A stretch of DNA of 53,934 nt from Azophilus sp964638775 (GTDB taxonomy: Bacteria > Pseudomonadota > Gammaproteobacteria > Pseudomonadales > Azotimanducaceae), in NCBI GenBank assembly GCA_964638775.1, contig CAZWZH010000136.1, positions 1 through 53,934 of the forward strand, in the 5' to 3' direction. Positions 34,686 through 42,365 of the stretch are shown piece after piece (position 1 is the stretch's first letter; each line of letters opens with the position of its first letter). The translations under genes and the position numbers were made by a program. The notes below the pieces were generated by a model. That model was not told where the DNA came from, did not search any database, and saw only the letters and a list, made by a program, of their open reading frames with translations.

Positions 34686-35780
34686 ATGCATGCCGATCGA
34701 AAAAACGCGAACAAAGACCTGGAGGAGCTGCGCGCCAGCATCGGTCGGGAAACCGGGCTACCGCAGTTCAACACCCGCGCCACGGCCGATGCGATCCGCC
34801 ATTTCGCCCTCGGCAGGGGGGACGACAACCCTCTCTATTGCGATGCCGCGTATGCGGCGCGTACCCGCTACGGGAGCCTGATCGCGCCCAACACCTTTGT
34901 CCTCAGTTGCGGCTTTCCCCGGTCACGGGGTCTGCCTGGCGTACATGCATTGTTCACGGGAATCGATCTGCAGTGCCACCGGCCTATCGCCGAAGGTTCC
35001 ACCATCGTCGCCGGAACGGCGTTGCATGCATTGCGGGAACGGAAAGGCCGCTTTACGAGCCGGCAAATCCAGCAGACCTCGGTAACCCGGTACCGGGATG
35101 CGGACGGCAACGAACTGAGCACCCTCTACTCCCACGCCTTCAGGGTGGAACGCCAGGCCGCCGGGGAGAGCCGCAAATACGCGACACTGGCGCGCCCGGA
35201 CTATGACGACGACGATTTGCGTGCCATCGAGCGGACCTACGACGAAGAAGTTGAAAACCGACGGGGCGCGGTACCCCGATACTGGGAAGATGTCGATACC
35301 GGCGAGTCGCTGCCCGACATGGTCAAGGGCCCGCTGACGGTGACGGACAACGTCGCATTCCTGATCGGGTTCGGCACCGTGTTCGTGCGCGCGCACCGGA
35401 TGTGGCACGAGTTTCGCCAGCGCCATCCGGGCGCCGGCGTCAAGGATGAGCACGGTGTCTGGGACGTCCCGGAGCGGGTGCACTGGGACGAGCGACTGGC
35501 CGCGTCGATCGGCATGCCCGGCCCCTACGACTACGGCCCCCAGCGGATCGCCTGGTTCGACCACAGGGTGGCCGACTGGGCTGGCGACGATGCCTGGATG
35601 GACCGACTCTCGGTGCGGTTGACGGCACCGAATTTTGTCGGCGATACCACTTGGATCAGGGGTTGCGTCGCCGACAAGCCGGAGCGCGGCACTGTCACCC
35701 TGGAACTGCGCGCTGAAGACCAGCGCGGGCGTACCACCGCCACGGCCACCGCTGCACTGACACTGCCCTGCCGGGATTGA
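34686..35780 (+). CDS. MaoC/FAS1-like double hot-dog dehydratase
   Basis: A 364-residue protein with an N-terminal FAS1-like dehydratase half (IRHFALGRGDDNPLYCD) and a C-terminal MaoC-like half (RIAWFDHRVADWAGDD). Such fused double hot-dog proteins hydrate enoyl-CoA thioesters, including steroid side-chain and mesaconyl-type substrates. ATG at 34686 is chosen over earlier starts because family similarity begins there and the preceding sequence forms hairpins. No strong ribosome binding site is evident. Block B gene; no copy in block A. Confidence 0.85.
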   Translation: MHADRKNANKDLEELRASIGRETGLPQFNTRATADAIRHFALGRGDDNPLYCDAAYAARTRYGSLIAPNTFVLSCGFPRSRGLPGVHALFTGIDLQCHRPIAEGSTIVAGTALHALRERKGRFTSRQIQQTSVTRYRDADGNELSTLYSHAFRVERQAAGESRKYATLARPDYDDDDLRAIERTYDEEVENRRGAVPRYWEDVDTGESLPDMVKGPLTVTDNVAFLIGFGTVFVRAHRMWHEFRQRHPGAGVKDEHGVWDVPERVHWDERLAASIGMPGPYDYGPQRIAWFDHRVADWAGDDAWMDRLSVRLTAPNFVGDTTWIRGCVADKPERGTVTLELRAEDQRGRTTATATAALTLPCRD

Positions 35781-35789
35781 GGGCTTCGG

Positions 35790-35956
35790 CGGAATTGTTC
35801 GCGAGGTCGCCTGCTTCGAAACCCCAACGGATATCAGCGGTTGCAGCCGCCGAATCCCGGCTTCCACCGTCGACGACGGATTGCTCGCCATCGATGCGGC
35901 AAGCGGTGGGGGATTTCCCTGCAATGAACCGCCTTGGGGCCGATTGACCGCCGGAA
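35790..35956 (+). pseudogene. Relic of a membrane PQQ dehydrogenase, internal in-frame deletion
   Basis: Plus-strand translation reads CSRRIPASTVDDGLLAIDA, then directly GFPCNEPPWGRLTA. These match residues about 257-292 and 655-667 of the intact enzyme at 14485-16848 (CPRRILASTVDNRLLAIDA and GFPCNQPPWGRLTA). About 360 codons between them, the N-terminal 255 and the C-terminal 120 are missing. The reading frame is kept across the junction. It lies just upstream of the convergent intact SDR, mirroring the intact PQQ gene and SDR relic of block A. Confidence 0.88.
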
Positions 35957-35964
35957 GGTCTTTA

Positions 35965-35998
35965 CAGCAGGCCTTCTATTTCAGCAGGTCTTCTATTT
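35965..35998. repeat. 17-bp tandem duplication at the 3' end of the SDR gene
   Basis: CAGCAGGCCTTCTATTT is followed directly by CAGCAGGTCTTCTATTT, differing at one base. It covers the last codons and stop of the minus-strand SDR. Without it the protein would end one residue earlier. Confidence 0.85.
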
Positions 35999-36932
35999 CA
36001 GCGGACCCCGCCGACTGGTCGAGGCTCGCCATGGGCCACTGGAGGTCACTCTCAAGAGACAGGCCCTCGCCCAAGGTCTGCTCGAAATGCTCGAACAGGT
36101 GATCCAGATCCCAGGGCCCGCCGTCCCTGCTTTCGAGAGACACTTCGTGGTGCGGTTCGCTCCAGCGAATGTAGCGGTAACCGTAGGAACCGAATATGCG
36201 CCCGCTGATGTGCGCGGCAGCGGGTGAGGCGAGGTAAATCACCAGCGGCGGAACCGTATCGGGACGCTGGTCGGGCGGCGCCGCTTCGCTGGGTTTGACT
36301 TCGGCCTCCGGATAGTACGAATCGGCCATACGGGTCAGGGATACCTGGGTCATGCAGTTGGCCGTAACGTTGTAGCTGACCATGGCATTGGCGATGGAGC
36401 GGGTCATGCCGACCACCGCGCCCTTGGCCGCGGCATAGGCGAAGGTATCCGGCACGCCGGACATGAAGGAATCCGACGTGAAGTTGATGAGGCGCCCGTA
36501 CTCGGCTCTTTGCTTCCAGTGCAGGGCCGCGAAGTGGCTGGTATGCATCATGCCGTCCATGTGCACCGCCCTGAGCGAGTCCCAATCTTCAGCGGTGACG
36601 TCTGCGATCGTGTTGACCCTGAAATTTCCGGCCACGTTGACTAGGATATCCAGCTTGCCCCAGGAATCGATTGCGGCGTCTACCATGTTTCGGGCTTCAT
36701 CCCGGCGCGAAACATCGCACGCCATCGCAAGCGCGACGCCCCCGTCCGCCTCGATTTCCTCGACGACCCGCTCGGCGGGCCCTGCGCTCCTTCCGCTGCC
36801 GTCCACGCTGCTGCCGTTGTCGGCGACAACGACTTTCGCGCCTTCCCGGGCCATCAGAATCGCGGTCCCGCGACCCACGCCCCGCCCCGCGCCGGTCACG
36901 ATCGCCACCTTGCCTGCGAGTCTCCTTGGCAT
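35976..36932 (-). CDS. SDR-family oxidoreductase, 318 residues (MFE-2-like)
   Basis: An SDR resembling the dehydrogenase part of peroxisomal multifunctional enzyme type 2: TGAGRGVGRG (residues 13-22), the extended loop VVADNGSSVDGSGRS, VNVAGN, and Tyr-Lys in YAAAK. It likely oxidises a 3-hydroxyacyl-CoA. About 60 residues of C-terminal extension follow the Rossmann core. Last gene of block B; only 19 codons of the block A copy remain (16861-16917). The stop lies within a 17-bp tandem duplication. Confidence 0.9.
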   Translation of the reverse strand: MPRRLAGKVAIVTGAGRGVGRGTAILMAREGAKVVVADNGSSVDGSGRSAGPAERVVEEIEADGGVALAMACDVSRRDEARNMVDAAIDSWGKLDILVNVAGNFRVNTIADVTAEDWDSLRAVHMDGMMHTSHFAALHWKQRAEYGRLINFTSDSFMSGVPDTFAYAAAKGAVVGMTRSIANAMVSYNVTANCMTQVSLTRMADSYYPEAEVKPSEAAPPDQRPDTVPPLVIYLASPAAAHISGRIFGSYGYRYIRWSEPHHEVSLESRDGGPWDLDHLFEHFEQTLGEGLSLESDLQWPMASLDQSAGSAEIEDLLK

Positions 36933-37068
36933 ATTGTGCTCCGTTCCTGCTCCGTGCGGGTTTGACCGTCGACGCCGGAAAATGCATAGCCCGGGTCCGC
37001 CGATGGGGTTTGACCCATCAAGTCCCTTGTTGACCTGCTTCCCCGGGCACCCAGGCGACGCTAACCGG

Positions 37069-37218
37069 TCACGGCATGTACCGGGTGGGTGGCGTAAACA
37101 TTGGCTCCTGAGTGGTCGTCGGCGCCTCCGGCGGCATTACCAAGCCGAAGAACTTCGCGTCGTAATCCGTCCGGCGCGGCGTCGGAATCCGAATGATACG
37201 CGCAAAACTAACAGGGCG
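37069..37218 (-). pseudogene. C-terminal relic of a DUF3604 gene
   Basis: About 49 codons and a stop on the minus strand (ARIIRIPTPRR, then YDAKFFGLVMPPEAP) match the C-terminus of the intact DUF3604 protein (ARVLEIPTPRW, YDAKFFNVAMPPEAP). The sequence upstream is unrelated. It lies between the SDR and the toxin gene. Confidence 0.85.
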
Positions 37219-37273
37219 CATAGGAAGAATAGCCGCCCGTGATTCCTTGAGCAGTCTGCGGCAGTCGGCGAAA

Positions 37274-37687
37274 CTACAATAACTGGAACCCCGCGGAAGC
37301 GAAGTGATGGTCGAACGCGAAGGCTGTTTCGACCCCATGCGTCTTCATGAGCACAAAGCTCGTCGCGTCGACCGCGGAGAGCTTGTGCAGGTCGCGCCTT
37401 TCGAAGTAGGTCCAGGCATCGCGCATGTCTGAAGCCGTGCAGTCGAGTATCTGCAGGCTTCGCGTATTTTCGAGCGAGTCCTTCCAATCTATCGCGACGT
37501 CTCGGGATGTGTTGCGGTCGAGAAAGGTAAAGGTCTCCAGAACAACCGGCACCGACGTGTAGAGACGGGCTCCTGCGCCGATAACCTGGTTCCAGGTATC
37601 CACCGCCTGCCCATGAAGCGAATCGCGTGTCAGGGCCAGAGCAATCCAGGCCCCGCTGTCTATGAAAACCGCTTCGCCGGCCCTCAT
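37274..37687 (-). CDS. PIN-domain toxin, VapC-type
   Basis: A 137-residue PIN-domain ribonuclease. The N-terminal acidic motif is VFIDSGAWIAL, a mid-protein Glu follows in VVLETFTFLD, and the later acids are SAVDATSF and FAFDHHF. These fit the three or four metal-binding acids of VapC toxins that cut tRNA or rRNA. Its ATG overlaps the antitoxin stop by ATGA, the usual coupling. Located at the edge between the accessory catabolic region and core metabolism. Confidence 0.87.
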   Translation of the reverse strand: MRAGEAVFIDSGAWIALALTRDSLHGQAVDTWNQVIGAGARLYTSVPVVLETFTFLDRNTSRDVAIDWKDSLENTRSLQILDCTASDMRDAWTYFERRDLHKLSAVDATSFVLMKTHGVETAFAFDHHFASAGFQLL

Positions 37688-37896
37688 TCGATTCGATCGT
37701 ATATCGTGTCGTGCTCCAAGGCGTTATGGGCGGTCGGCCCGTCCCACAGGGCGACGGGACCTTGTGACATCGGCCGCAGCCAGACGCGGCGAACCGCCTC
37801 GCGAACGAGGCCGGCAACGCTCCGTCCCGAGCGTTGCGCGGCGGTCTGCAGAAGCTCGAATTCTTCTTCGCGGAAATAGACTTGGCGCTTGATCAT
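37684..37896 (-). CDS. Ribbon-helix-helix antitoxin, VapB-type
   Basis: A 70-residue protein. The N-terminal RQVYFREEEFELLQTAAQRSG and SVAGLVREAVRRV fit a ribbon-helix-helix DNA-binding domain; the C-terminal tail would wrap the toxin. ATG at 37896 is preferred to GTG at 37905, though both lie within the operator repeat. It expects to repress its own promoter through the inverted repeat at 37895-37929. Confidence 0.85.
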   Translation of the reverse strand: MIKRQVYFREEEFELLQTAAQRSGRSVAGLVREAVRRVWLRPMSQGPVALWDGPTAHNALEHDTIYDRIE

Positions 37897-37929
37897 GTAT
37901 GGCACACTACCTATCTATCTGCCATACAT
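37895..37929. promoter_or_regulatory. Toxin-antitoxin operator: perfect 10-bp inverted repeat
   Basis: ATGTATGGCA (37895-37904) and TGCCATACAT (37920-37929) are perfect inverted arms around a 15-bp spacer, right at the antitoxin start. This position is typical for autorepression by the antitoxin or the toxin-antitoxin complex. Confidence 0.65.
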
Positions 37930-38043
37930 CAACCCTGGTCCTTCGCGATTCTGTGCATGGCGGGAACAATCATCCGAAACGTGCCTTGAGGCAAGTACGA
38001 TTGGAGCCCGTGCCCTCGGGCGAAGACTGAAACCGGAGTGGCT

Positions 38044-41000
38044 TCAGGCAGCCATTTCGACGACCTTTACGGGGCTTTCTCCACGGAAAGCGGCCAGCAG
38101 GCGGTTGCGCTGGAGATTCAGCTTGGCCCGGTTGTCATCCTTGACGTGGCCGAAACCGCGCAACTGCAGGGGCAACTCCGCGAGTTGCACGCCTGCTGCA
38201 TAATTTGCGTCGGTGAGTTCAGTCAGCAATTCCTCGATCAGGGTGCGGTAGTCAACGATGTCCTGGCGCTCCCGCCGACTTTCTCCGGAATATCCGAACA
38301 GGTCGAAGACGGAAGCGCGCAGGAATCGGAGTTTCGCCAGCAGGGCGAACAGATGGAGGGTCCATCCCGGGAATTCACGCTTGATCAGGTGGCCGGTGTG
38401 CGGGTCTCTCCGGGACAACAGCGGCGGCGCGAGGTGGAAGCGGAGCTTGTAGTCGCCTGAAAACTGCGCCTTGATCTTGCGCCGGAAATCGCCGTCGGTG
38501 TAGAGGCGCGCCACTTCGTACTCGTCCTTGTAGGCCATGAGCTTGTACAGCGCTTCGGCAACAGCCCGGGTCAGTTGCCGTTCCGGGTGGTTGTCCGTCT
38601 CGCTGACGCGGTTGACGAACTCGGTGTAGTTCCGCGCGTAGGCGGCGTTCTGATAGGCGGTCAGGCGATCTGCCCGGTCGGCGGTCAGGTCATCGAGCGA
38701 CAGGCGCCGCGGCTTCTCGAGAGCCGATTCGACCAGACCGGTGACGCGTTGCGGGTCGTTGGCGGCGCGGCGGCCCCACAGAAATGCCTGCTTGTTGAAC
38801 GCCACGGCGACGCCGTTGATCTCAACGGCCCTCTCCAGTGCCTGGCGGCTGACGGGAACCAGGCCCCGCTGCCAGGCGAAGCCGAGCAGGAACAGGTTGC
38901 CGGCGATGGAGTTGCCGAGCAGTTCGGTGGCAATGCCGGTGGAGTCGATGAAGTGGCAGCGGTCTTCCCCGACTTCCTCGCGGATGGTCTGCTGCATTTC
39001 GGCGGTAAGGAACTCGGCGTCCGGATTGAGCACGAAGGCGGCGTTCGGTACTTCCGCGCAGTTCACCACCGCGCTTGAGCGGCCGGCATGGACCTTGGCC
39101 AGGGCCTCGAAGCCGGAGGCCACCGCCAGGTCGCAACCCAGCATCAGGTCGGCCTCGCCGGCGGAGATGCGAACGGCTTTGATGTCGTCCTGTTGGTTCG
39201 CCACGCGAACATGGCTTACCACGGCGCCGAACTTCTGGGCGAGGCCGGTCTGGTTCATGGTCGCGCAGCCCCTGCCTTCAATGTGTGCCGCCATGGCGAC
39301 CATGGCCGTTACGGTAAGCACGCCCGTGCCGCCGACGCCCGTGACGATGGCGTTCCAGGGTGCGTCGATGGCCGGCAACCGCGGCTCGGGCAAGTCGTCG
39401 AACGCTTTGCCGACCGAGCGGGCGATTCCCGGGCGCTCTGCCAGTTCGCCGCCGTGCATGGTCACGAAGCTCGGGCAGAACCCCTTGACGCAGCTATAGT
39501 CCTTGTTGCAGGCGCTCTGGTCGATCTTGCGCTTGCGGCCGAGTTCCGTCTCCAGGGGCACCACGGAAAGGCAGTTGGAGGCGCGGCTGCAATCGCCGCA
39601 CCCTTCGCAGACTTCGTCGTTGATGAACACCCGTTTGGGCGGGTCTTCCATGAGGCCGCGCTTGCGGCGGCGGCGTTTCTCGGCGGCGCAGGTCTGCTGG
39701 TAGACCAGCACCGAGACGCCCTTGAACTCGCGCAGTTCGCGCTGCAGGGCATCCATCTCGTCGCGGTGGTGCAGGCTGAAGCCGGGCACGTCCTTGAACC
39801 GACCCTGCCAGGAGCCGGGTTCGTCGCTGACCAGCGCGATACGCTCGATGGCCTCGCCGCGCAACTGGTAGATCAGGTTCTCGACGGAGAACTCGCCGTC
39901 CAGCGGCTGGCCGCCGGTCATGGCCACGGCATCGTTGCAGAGAATCTTGTAAGTCATGGTGACGCCGGCGGCCCGGGCCGCGCGGATGGCCAGGATGCCC
40001 GAGTGGTTGTAGGTGCCGTCGCCCAGGTTTTGGAAGATGTGGGACGTGTCGGTGAACGGCGCCTGCCCGATCCAGGCAGCGCCTTCGCCGCCCATCTGGG
40101 TGAAGGTGGCGGTGGGTCTGTCCGGCATCCAGGTGGCCATGTAATGGCAGCCGATGCCGGCGGCGGCGCGGCTGCCTTCCGGAACGCGCGTGGAGGTGTT
40201 GTGCGGACAGCCCGAGCAGAAGTAGGGGGTGCGCTCGGCGGTTTTGCGCGGCCGTGCCAGGGAGCGTTCCTTGTGTTCCAGGAACATGAGCCGGGCGCGC
40301 ATGGCGTCGGATTCGTGGAAGCGTGAGATGCGCCCGGCAATGACGCGGGCGATGGCCGCGGGCGTCAACTCGCCGTAGTTGGGCAGCAGGATCTGTCCGG
40401 TCTCGTCGAATTCGCCGACAACGCGCGGCCGCTTACCCACGGGCCGGTTGTAGAGTTGGCCGGTGAGCTGGTCTTCGACGATGGAGCGCTTTTCCTCGAC
40501 CACCAGGATCTCTTCCAGCCCGTCGGCGAACTGATGCGCAGAGACCGGCTCCAGCGGCCAGCTCATGCCCACCTTGAAGACGCGCAGGCCGATACGGGCG
40601 GCCGTCGCCTCGTCGATGCCCAGGTCTTCCAGCGCCTGCGCCACGTCCAGGTAGGCCTTGCCGGTGGTGACGATGCCGAACCGCGCCCTGGGGCTGTCGA
40701 TGACGATGCGGTTGAGCCGGTTGACGCGGGCGAATTCCCGGGCGGCGTAGATCTTGTAGCGGTTGAGGCGCACTTCCTGCTCATGCCAGGAATCCGGCCA
40801 GCGCGCGTGCACGCCGCCCTCGGGCATCTCGAAATCTTCCGGAATGACGATCTCGACCCTGTCCGGATCGATCTGGGCGGAGATGGCGGAATCCATGTTG
40901 TCCGTGATGGCCTTGATCGCCACCCAGCAGCCGCTGTAGCGCGACATTTCCCATCCGTAGATGCCGAGATCGAGCACTTCCTGCACGTTGGCCGGGTTGA

Positions 41001-41526
41001 GCACCGGTATGGACGTGCCGATGAAGACGTGTTCCGACTGGTGGGGCAGGGTGGACGACTTGGCCGCGTGGTCGTCGCCGGCGATGGCCAGCACCCCGCC
41101 ATGGGGGGAGGTGCCGCAGGCGTTGGCGTGCTTGAAGGCATCGCCGCTGCGGTCGACCCCGGGGCCCTTGCCGTACCACATGCCGAAGACGCCGTCGTAC
41201 TTGGCGCCGGCGAACAGGTTGGTTTGCTGGCTGCCCCATACGGCCGTGGCGGCGAGCTCCTCGTTCACGCCGGGATTGAAATGGATGTTGTGCTCGTCGA
41301 GCCAGGTTCTGGCACGCCACAGGGCCTGGTCGAAGCCGCCCACCGGCGAGCCCCGGTAGCCGGAGATGAACGCCGCCGTGTTCAGGCCCCGGGCGCGGTC
41401 GCGCTGATGCTGCATGATCGGCAGGCGCACCAGCGCCTCGATGCCGGTCATGTAGGCGCGTCCCTTCTCCAGTGCGTACTTGTCGTCGAGCGAGGTGGGG
41501 TGCAGCACGGGAGCCGGGTTTGCCAT
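38044..41526 (-). CDS. Indolepyruvate ferredoxin oxidoreductase-type enzyme, single-chain fusion
   Basis: A 1160-residue cytoplasmic enzyme that decarboxylates aryl or branched-chain 2-oxo acids to acyl-CoA with ferredoxin as electron acceptor. Order: pyrimidine-binding domain (GYRGSPVGGFDQAL, then GMWYGKGPGVDRSGDA), thiamine diphosphate domain (TQMGGEGAAW, NLGDGTYNHSG), an iron-sulphur region (CEGCGDCSRASNC and CNKDYSCVKGFCPS) and a gamma domain (GVGGTGVLTVTAMVAMAAHIEGRG). This long fused form is common in aerobic Proteobacteria. The divergent Lrp-type gene suggests control by amino acids. Confidence 0.94.
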   Translation of the reverse strand: MANPAPVLHPTSLDDKYALEKGRAYMTGIEALVRLPIMQHQRDRARGLNTAAFISGYRGSPVGGFDQALWRARTWLDEHNIHFNPGVNEELAATAVWGSQQTNLFAGAKYDGVFGMWYGKGPGVDRSGDAFKHANACGTSPHGGVLAIAGDDHAAKSSTLPHQSEHVFIGTSIPVLNPANVQEVLDLGIYGWEMSRYSGCWVAIKAITDNMDSAISAQIDPDRVEIVIPEDFEMPEGGVHARWPDSWHEQEVRLNRYKIYAAREFARVNRLNRIVIDSPRARFGIVTTGKAYLDVAQALEDLGIDEATAARIGLRVFKVGMSWPLEPVSAHQFADGLEEILVVEEKRSIVEDQLTGQLYNRPVGKRPRVVGEFDETGQILLPNYGELTPAAIARVIAGRISRFHESDAMRARLMFLEHKERSLARPRKTAERTPYFCSGCPHNTSTRVPEGSRAAAGIGCHYMATWMPDRPTATFTQMGGEGAAWIGQAPFTDTSHIFQNLGDGTYNHSGILAIRAARAAGVTMTYKILCNDAVAMTGGQPLDGEFSVENLIYQLRGEAIERIALVSDEPGSWQGRFKDVPGFSLHHRDEMDALQRELREFKGVSVLVYQQTCAAEKRRRRKRGLMEDPPKRVFINDEVCEGCGDCSRASNCLSVVPLETELGRKRKIDQSACNKDYSCVKGFCPSFVTMHGGELAERPGIARSVGKAFDDLPEPRLPAIDAPWNAIVTGVGGTGVLTVTAMVAMAAHIEGRGCATMNQTGLAQKFGAVVSHVRVANQQDDIKAVRISAGEADLMLGCDLAVASGFEALAKVHAGRSSAVVNCAEVPNAAFVLNPDAEFLTAEMQQTIREEVGEDRCHFIDSTGIATELLGNSIAGNLFLLGFAWQRGLVPVSRQALERAVEINGVAVAFNKQAFLWGRRAANDPQRVTGLVESALEKPRRLSLDDLTADRADRLTAYQNAAYARNYTEFVNRVSETDNHPERQLTRAVAEALYKLMAYKDEYEVARLYTDGDFRRKIKAQFSGDYKLRFHLAPPLLSRRDPHTGHLIKREFPGWTLHLFALLAKLRFLRASVFDLFGYSGESRRERQDIVDYRTLIEELLTELTDANYAAGVQLAELPLQLRGFGHVKDDNRAKLNLQRNRLLAAFRGESPVKVVEMAA

Positions 41527-41529
41527 TGC

Positions 41530-41641
41530 TATATCTTGATCGCGCGATTCTTCTTGATCTTTATGGTACTCCCACCGGCGCAGATTTCTATTCTAATTAG
41601 TAATATCATTCTTCTGTTGAAGCATAATTTATTCTCAATAT
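41530..41641. promoter_or_regulatory. A+T-rich divergent promoter with a possible Lrp site
   Basis: This 112-bp gap between the oxidoreductase and Lrp-type genes is much richer in A+T than its flanks. The 15 bases at 41620-41634 (AAGCATAATTTATTC) match 11 of 15 positions of the Lrp consensus YAGHAWATTWTDCTR. Control of both genes by the Lrp-type protein is likely. Confidence 0.45.
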
Positions 41642-42136
41642 ATGCAAAGAACGAAAAAAATGCCGTTTCGACTCGGTAAAACTGACGTTGAAATCCTGCG
41701 CTTGCTGCAAAACGATGCAAGCCTCACCACAGGAGCCATTGCCGAGCGCCTCAATCTCTCCCAGTCGCCCTGCTGGCGCCGCATCAACCGCATCGAACAG
41801 GCGGGATACGTCAGGAAGCGGGTTGCCCTGCTCGACCGGCGCGCGCTCGGAATGGAAGTGGTGGTGTTCGCCACGGTCAACCTGACGACCGACGGGCGCC
41901 GCAAGCTGGAGGAATTCGAAGCGTCCATGGCCCGGCACCCGGAAGTGGTGGAGTGCTACACCATGGCCGGCATCTGGGACTACGTGCTGAAGATCGTCAC
42001 GCGGGACATCGCACACTACGAAGCGTTCGTGCGCAACACGCTGCTGAGCAGCCCGTTCATCGGAGAATTGCATTCGCACATTGCGGTGACCGAGATCAAG
42101 AACAGTACGGAACTGCCGATCGATACGCAGCTATAG
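41642..42136 (+). CDS. Lrp/AsnC-family transcriptional regulator
   Basis: A 164-residue regulator with an N-terminal helix-turn-helix (DVEILRLLQNDASLTTGAIAERLNLSQSPCWRRI) and a C-terminal RAM domain (EVVECYTMAGIWDYVLKIV). Start at 41642 is uncertain; ATG at 41660 would drop six basic residues. Divergent from the indolepyruvate oxidoreductase and near a second 2-oxoacid oxidoreductase, so it probably senses an amino acid and controls oxidative amino acid breakdown. Confidence 0.93.
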   Translation: MQRTKKMPFRLGKTDVEILRLLQNDASLTTGAIAERLNLSQSPCWRRINRIEQAGYVRKRVALLDRRALGMEVVVFATVNLTTDGRRKLEEFEASMARHPEVVECYTMAGIWDYVLKIVTRDIAHYEAFVRNTLLSSPFIGELHSHIAVTEIKNSTELPIDTQL

Positions 42137-42304
42137 CGAACTCGCTGTTGATTTGAAACCGTTCCGTCCATAGAAGAACCCCGGCACCTGGCAGCGAGTT
42201 CGCATACGGCGCTTCCCTTTCGGCGCACGGCCACATCATCCTGCAGCATTCAAGGATTTCGGACGAGCTTAACGCGCCGAAAGGGAAGCGCCGCATGCAA
42301 ACTC
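42135..42304. repeat. Nested inverted-repeat element between convergent genes
   Basis: Two interlocking inverted repeats. GCGAACTCGCTG at 42136-42147 pairs perfectly with 42192-42203. A longer arm at 42196-42226 pairs with 42274-42304 in about 28 of 31 positions, including a perfect 20-bp core (42207-42226 with 42274-42293). The two pairings share bases 42196-42203, so they exclude each other. It could be a bidirectional terminator, a small MITE-like element or a structured RNA. No U-run follows the stems. Confidence 0.75.
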
Positions 42305-42365
42305 TTTTCCGAGAATCGGCGTTGTTCCTTCCACGTCAGCGCTCCGAGTGCAGGGGTAAGAACTG

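Noticed and set aside
39088..40326. 412-codon plus-strand open frame, and a similar one at 40456-41679
   Set aside because: Antisense to the indolepyruvate-type oxidoreductase, whose own motifs run through both regions.
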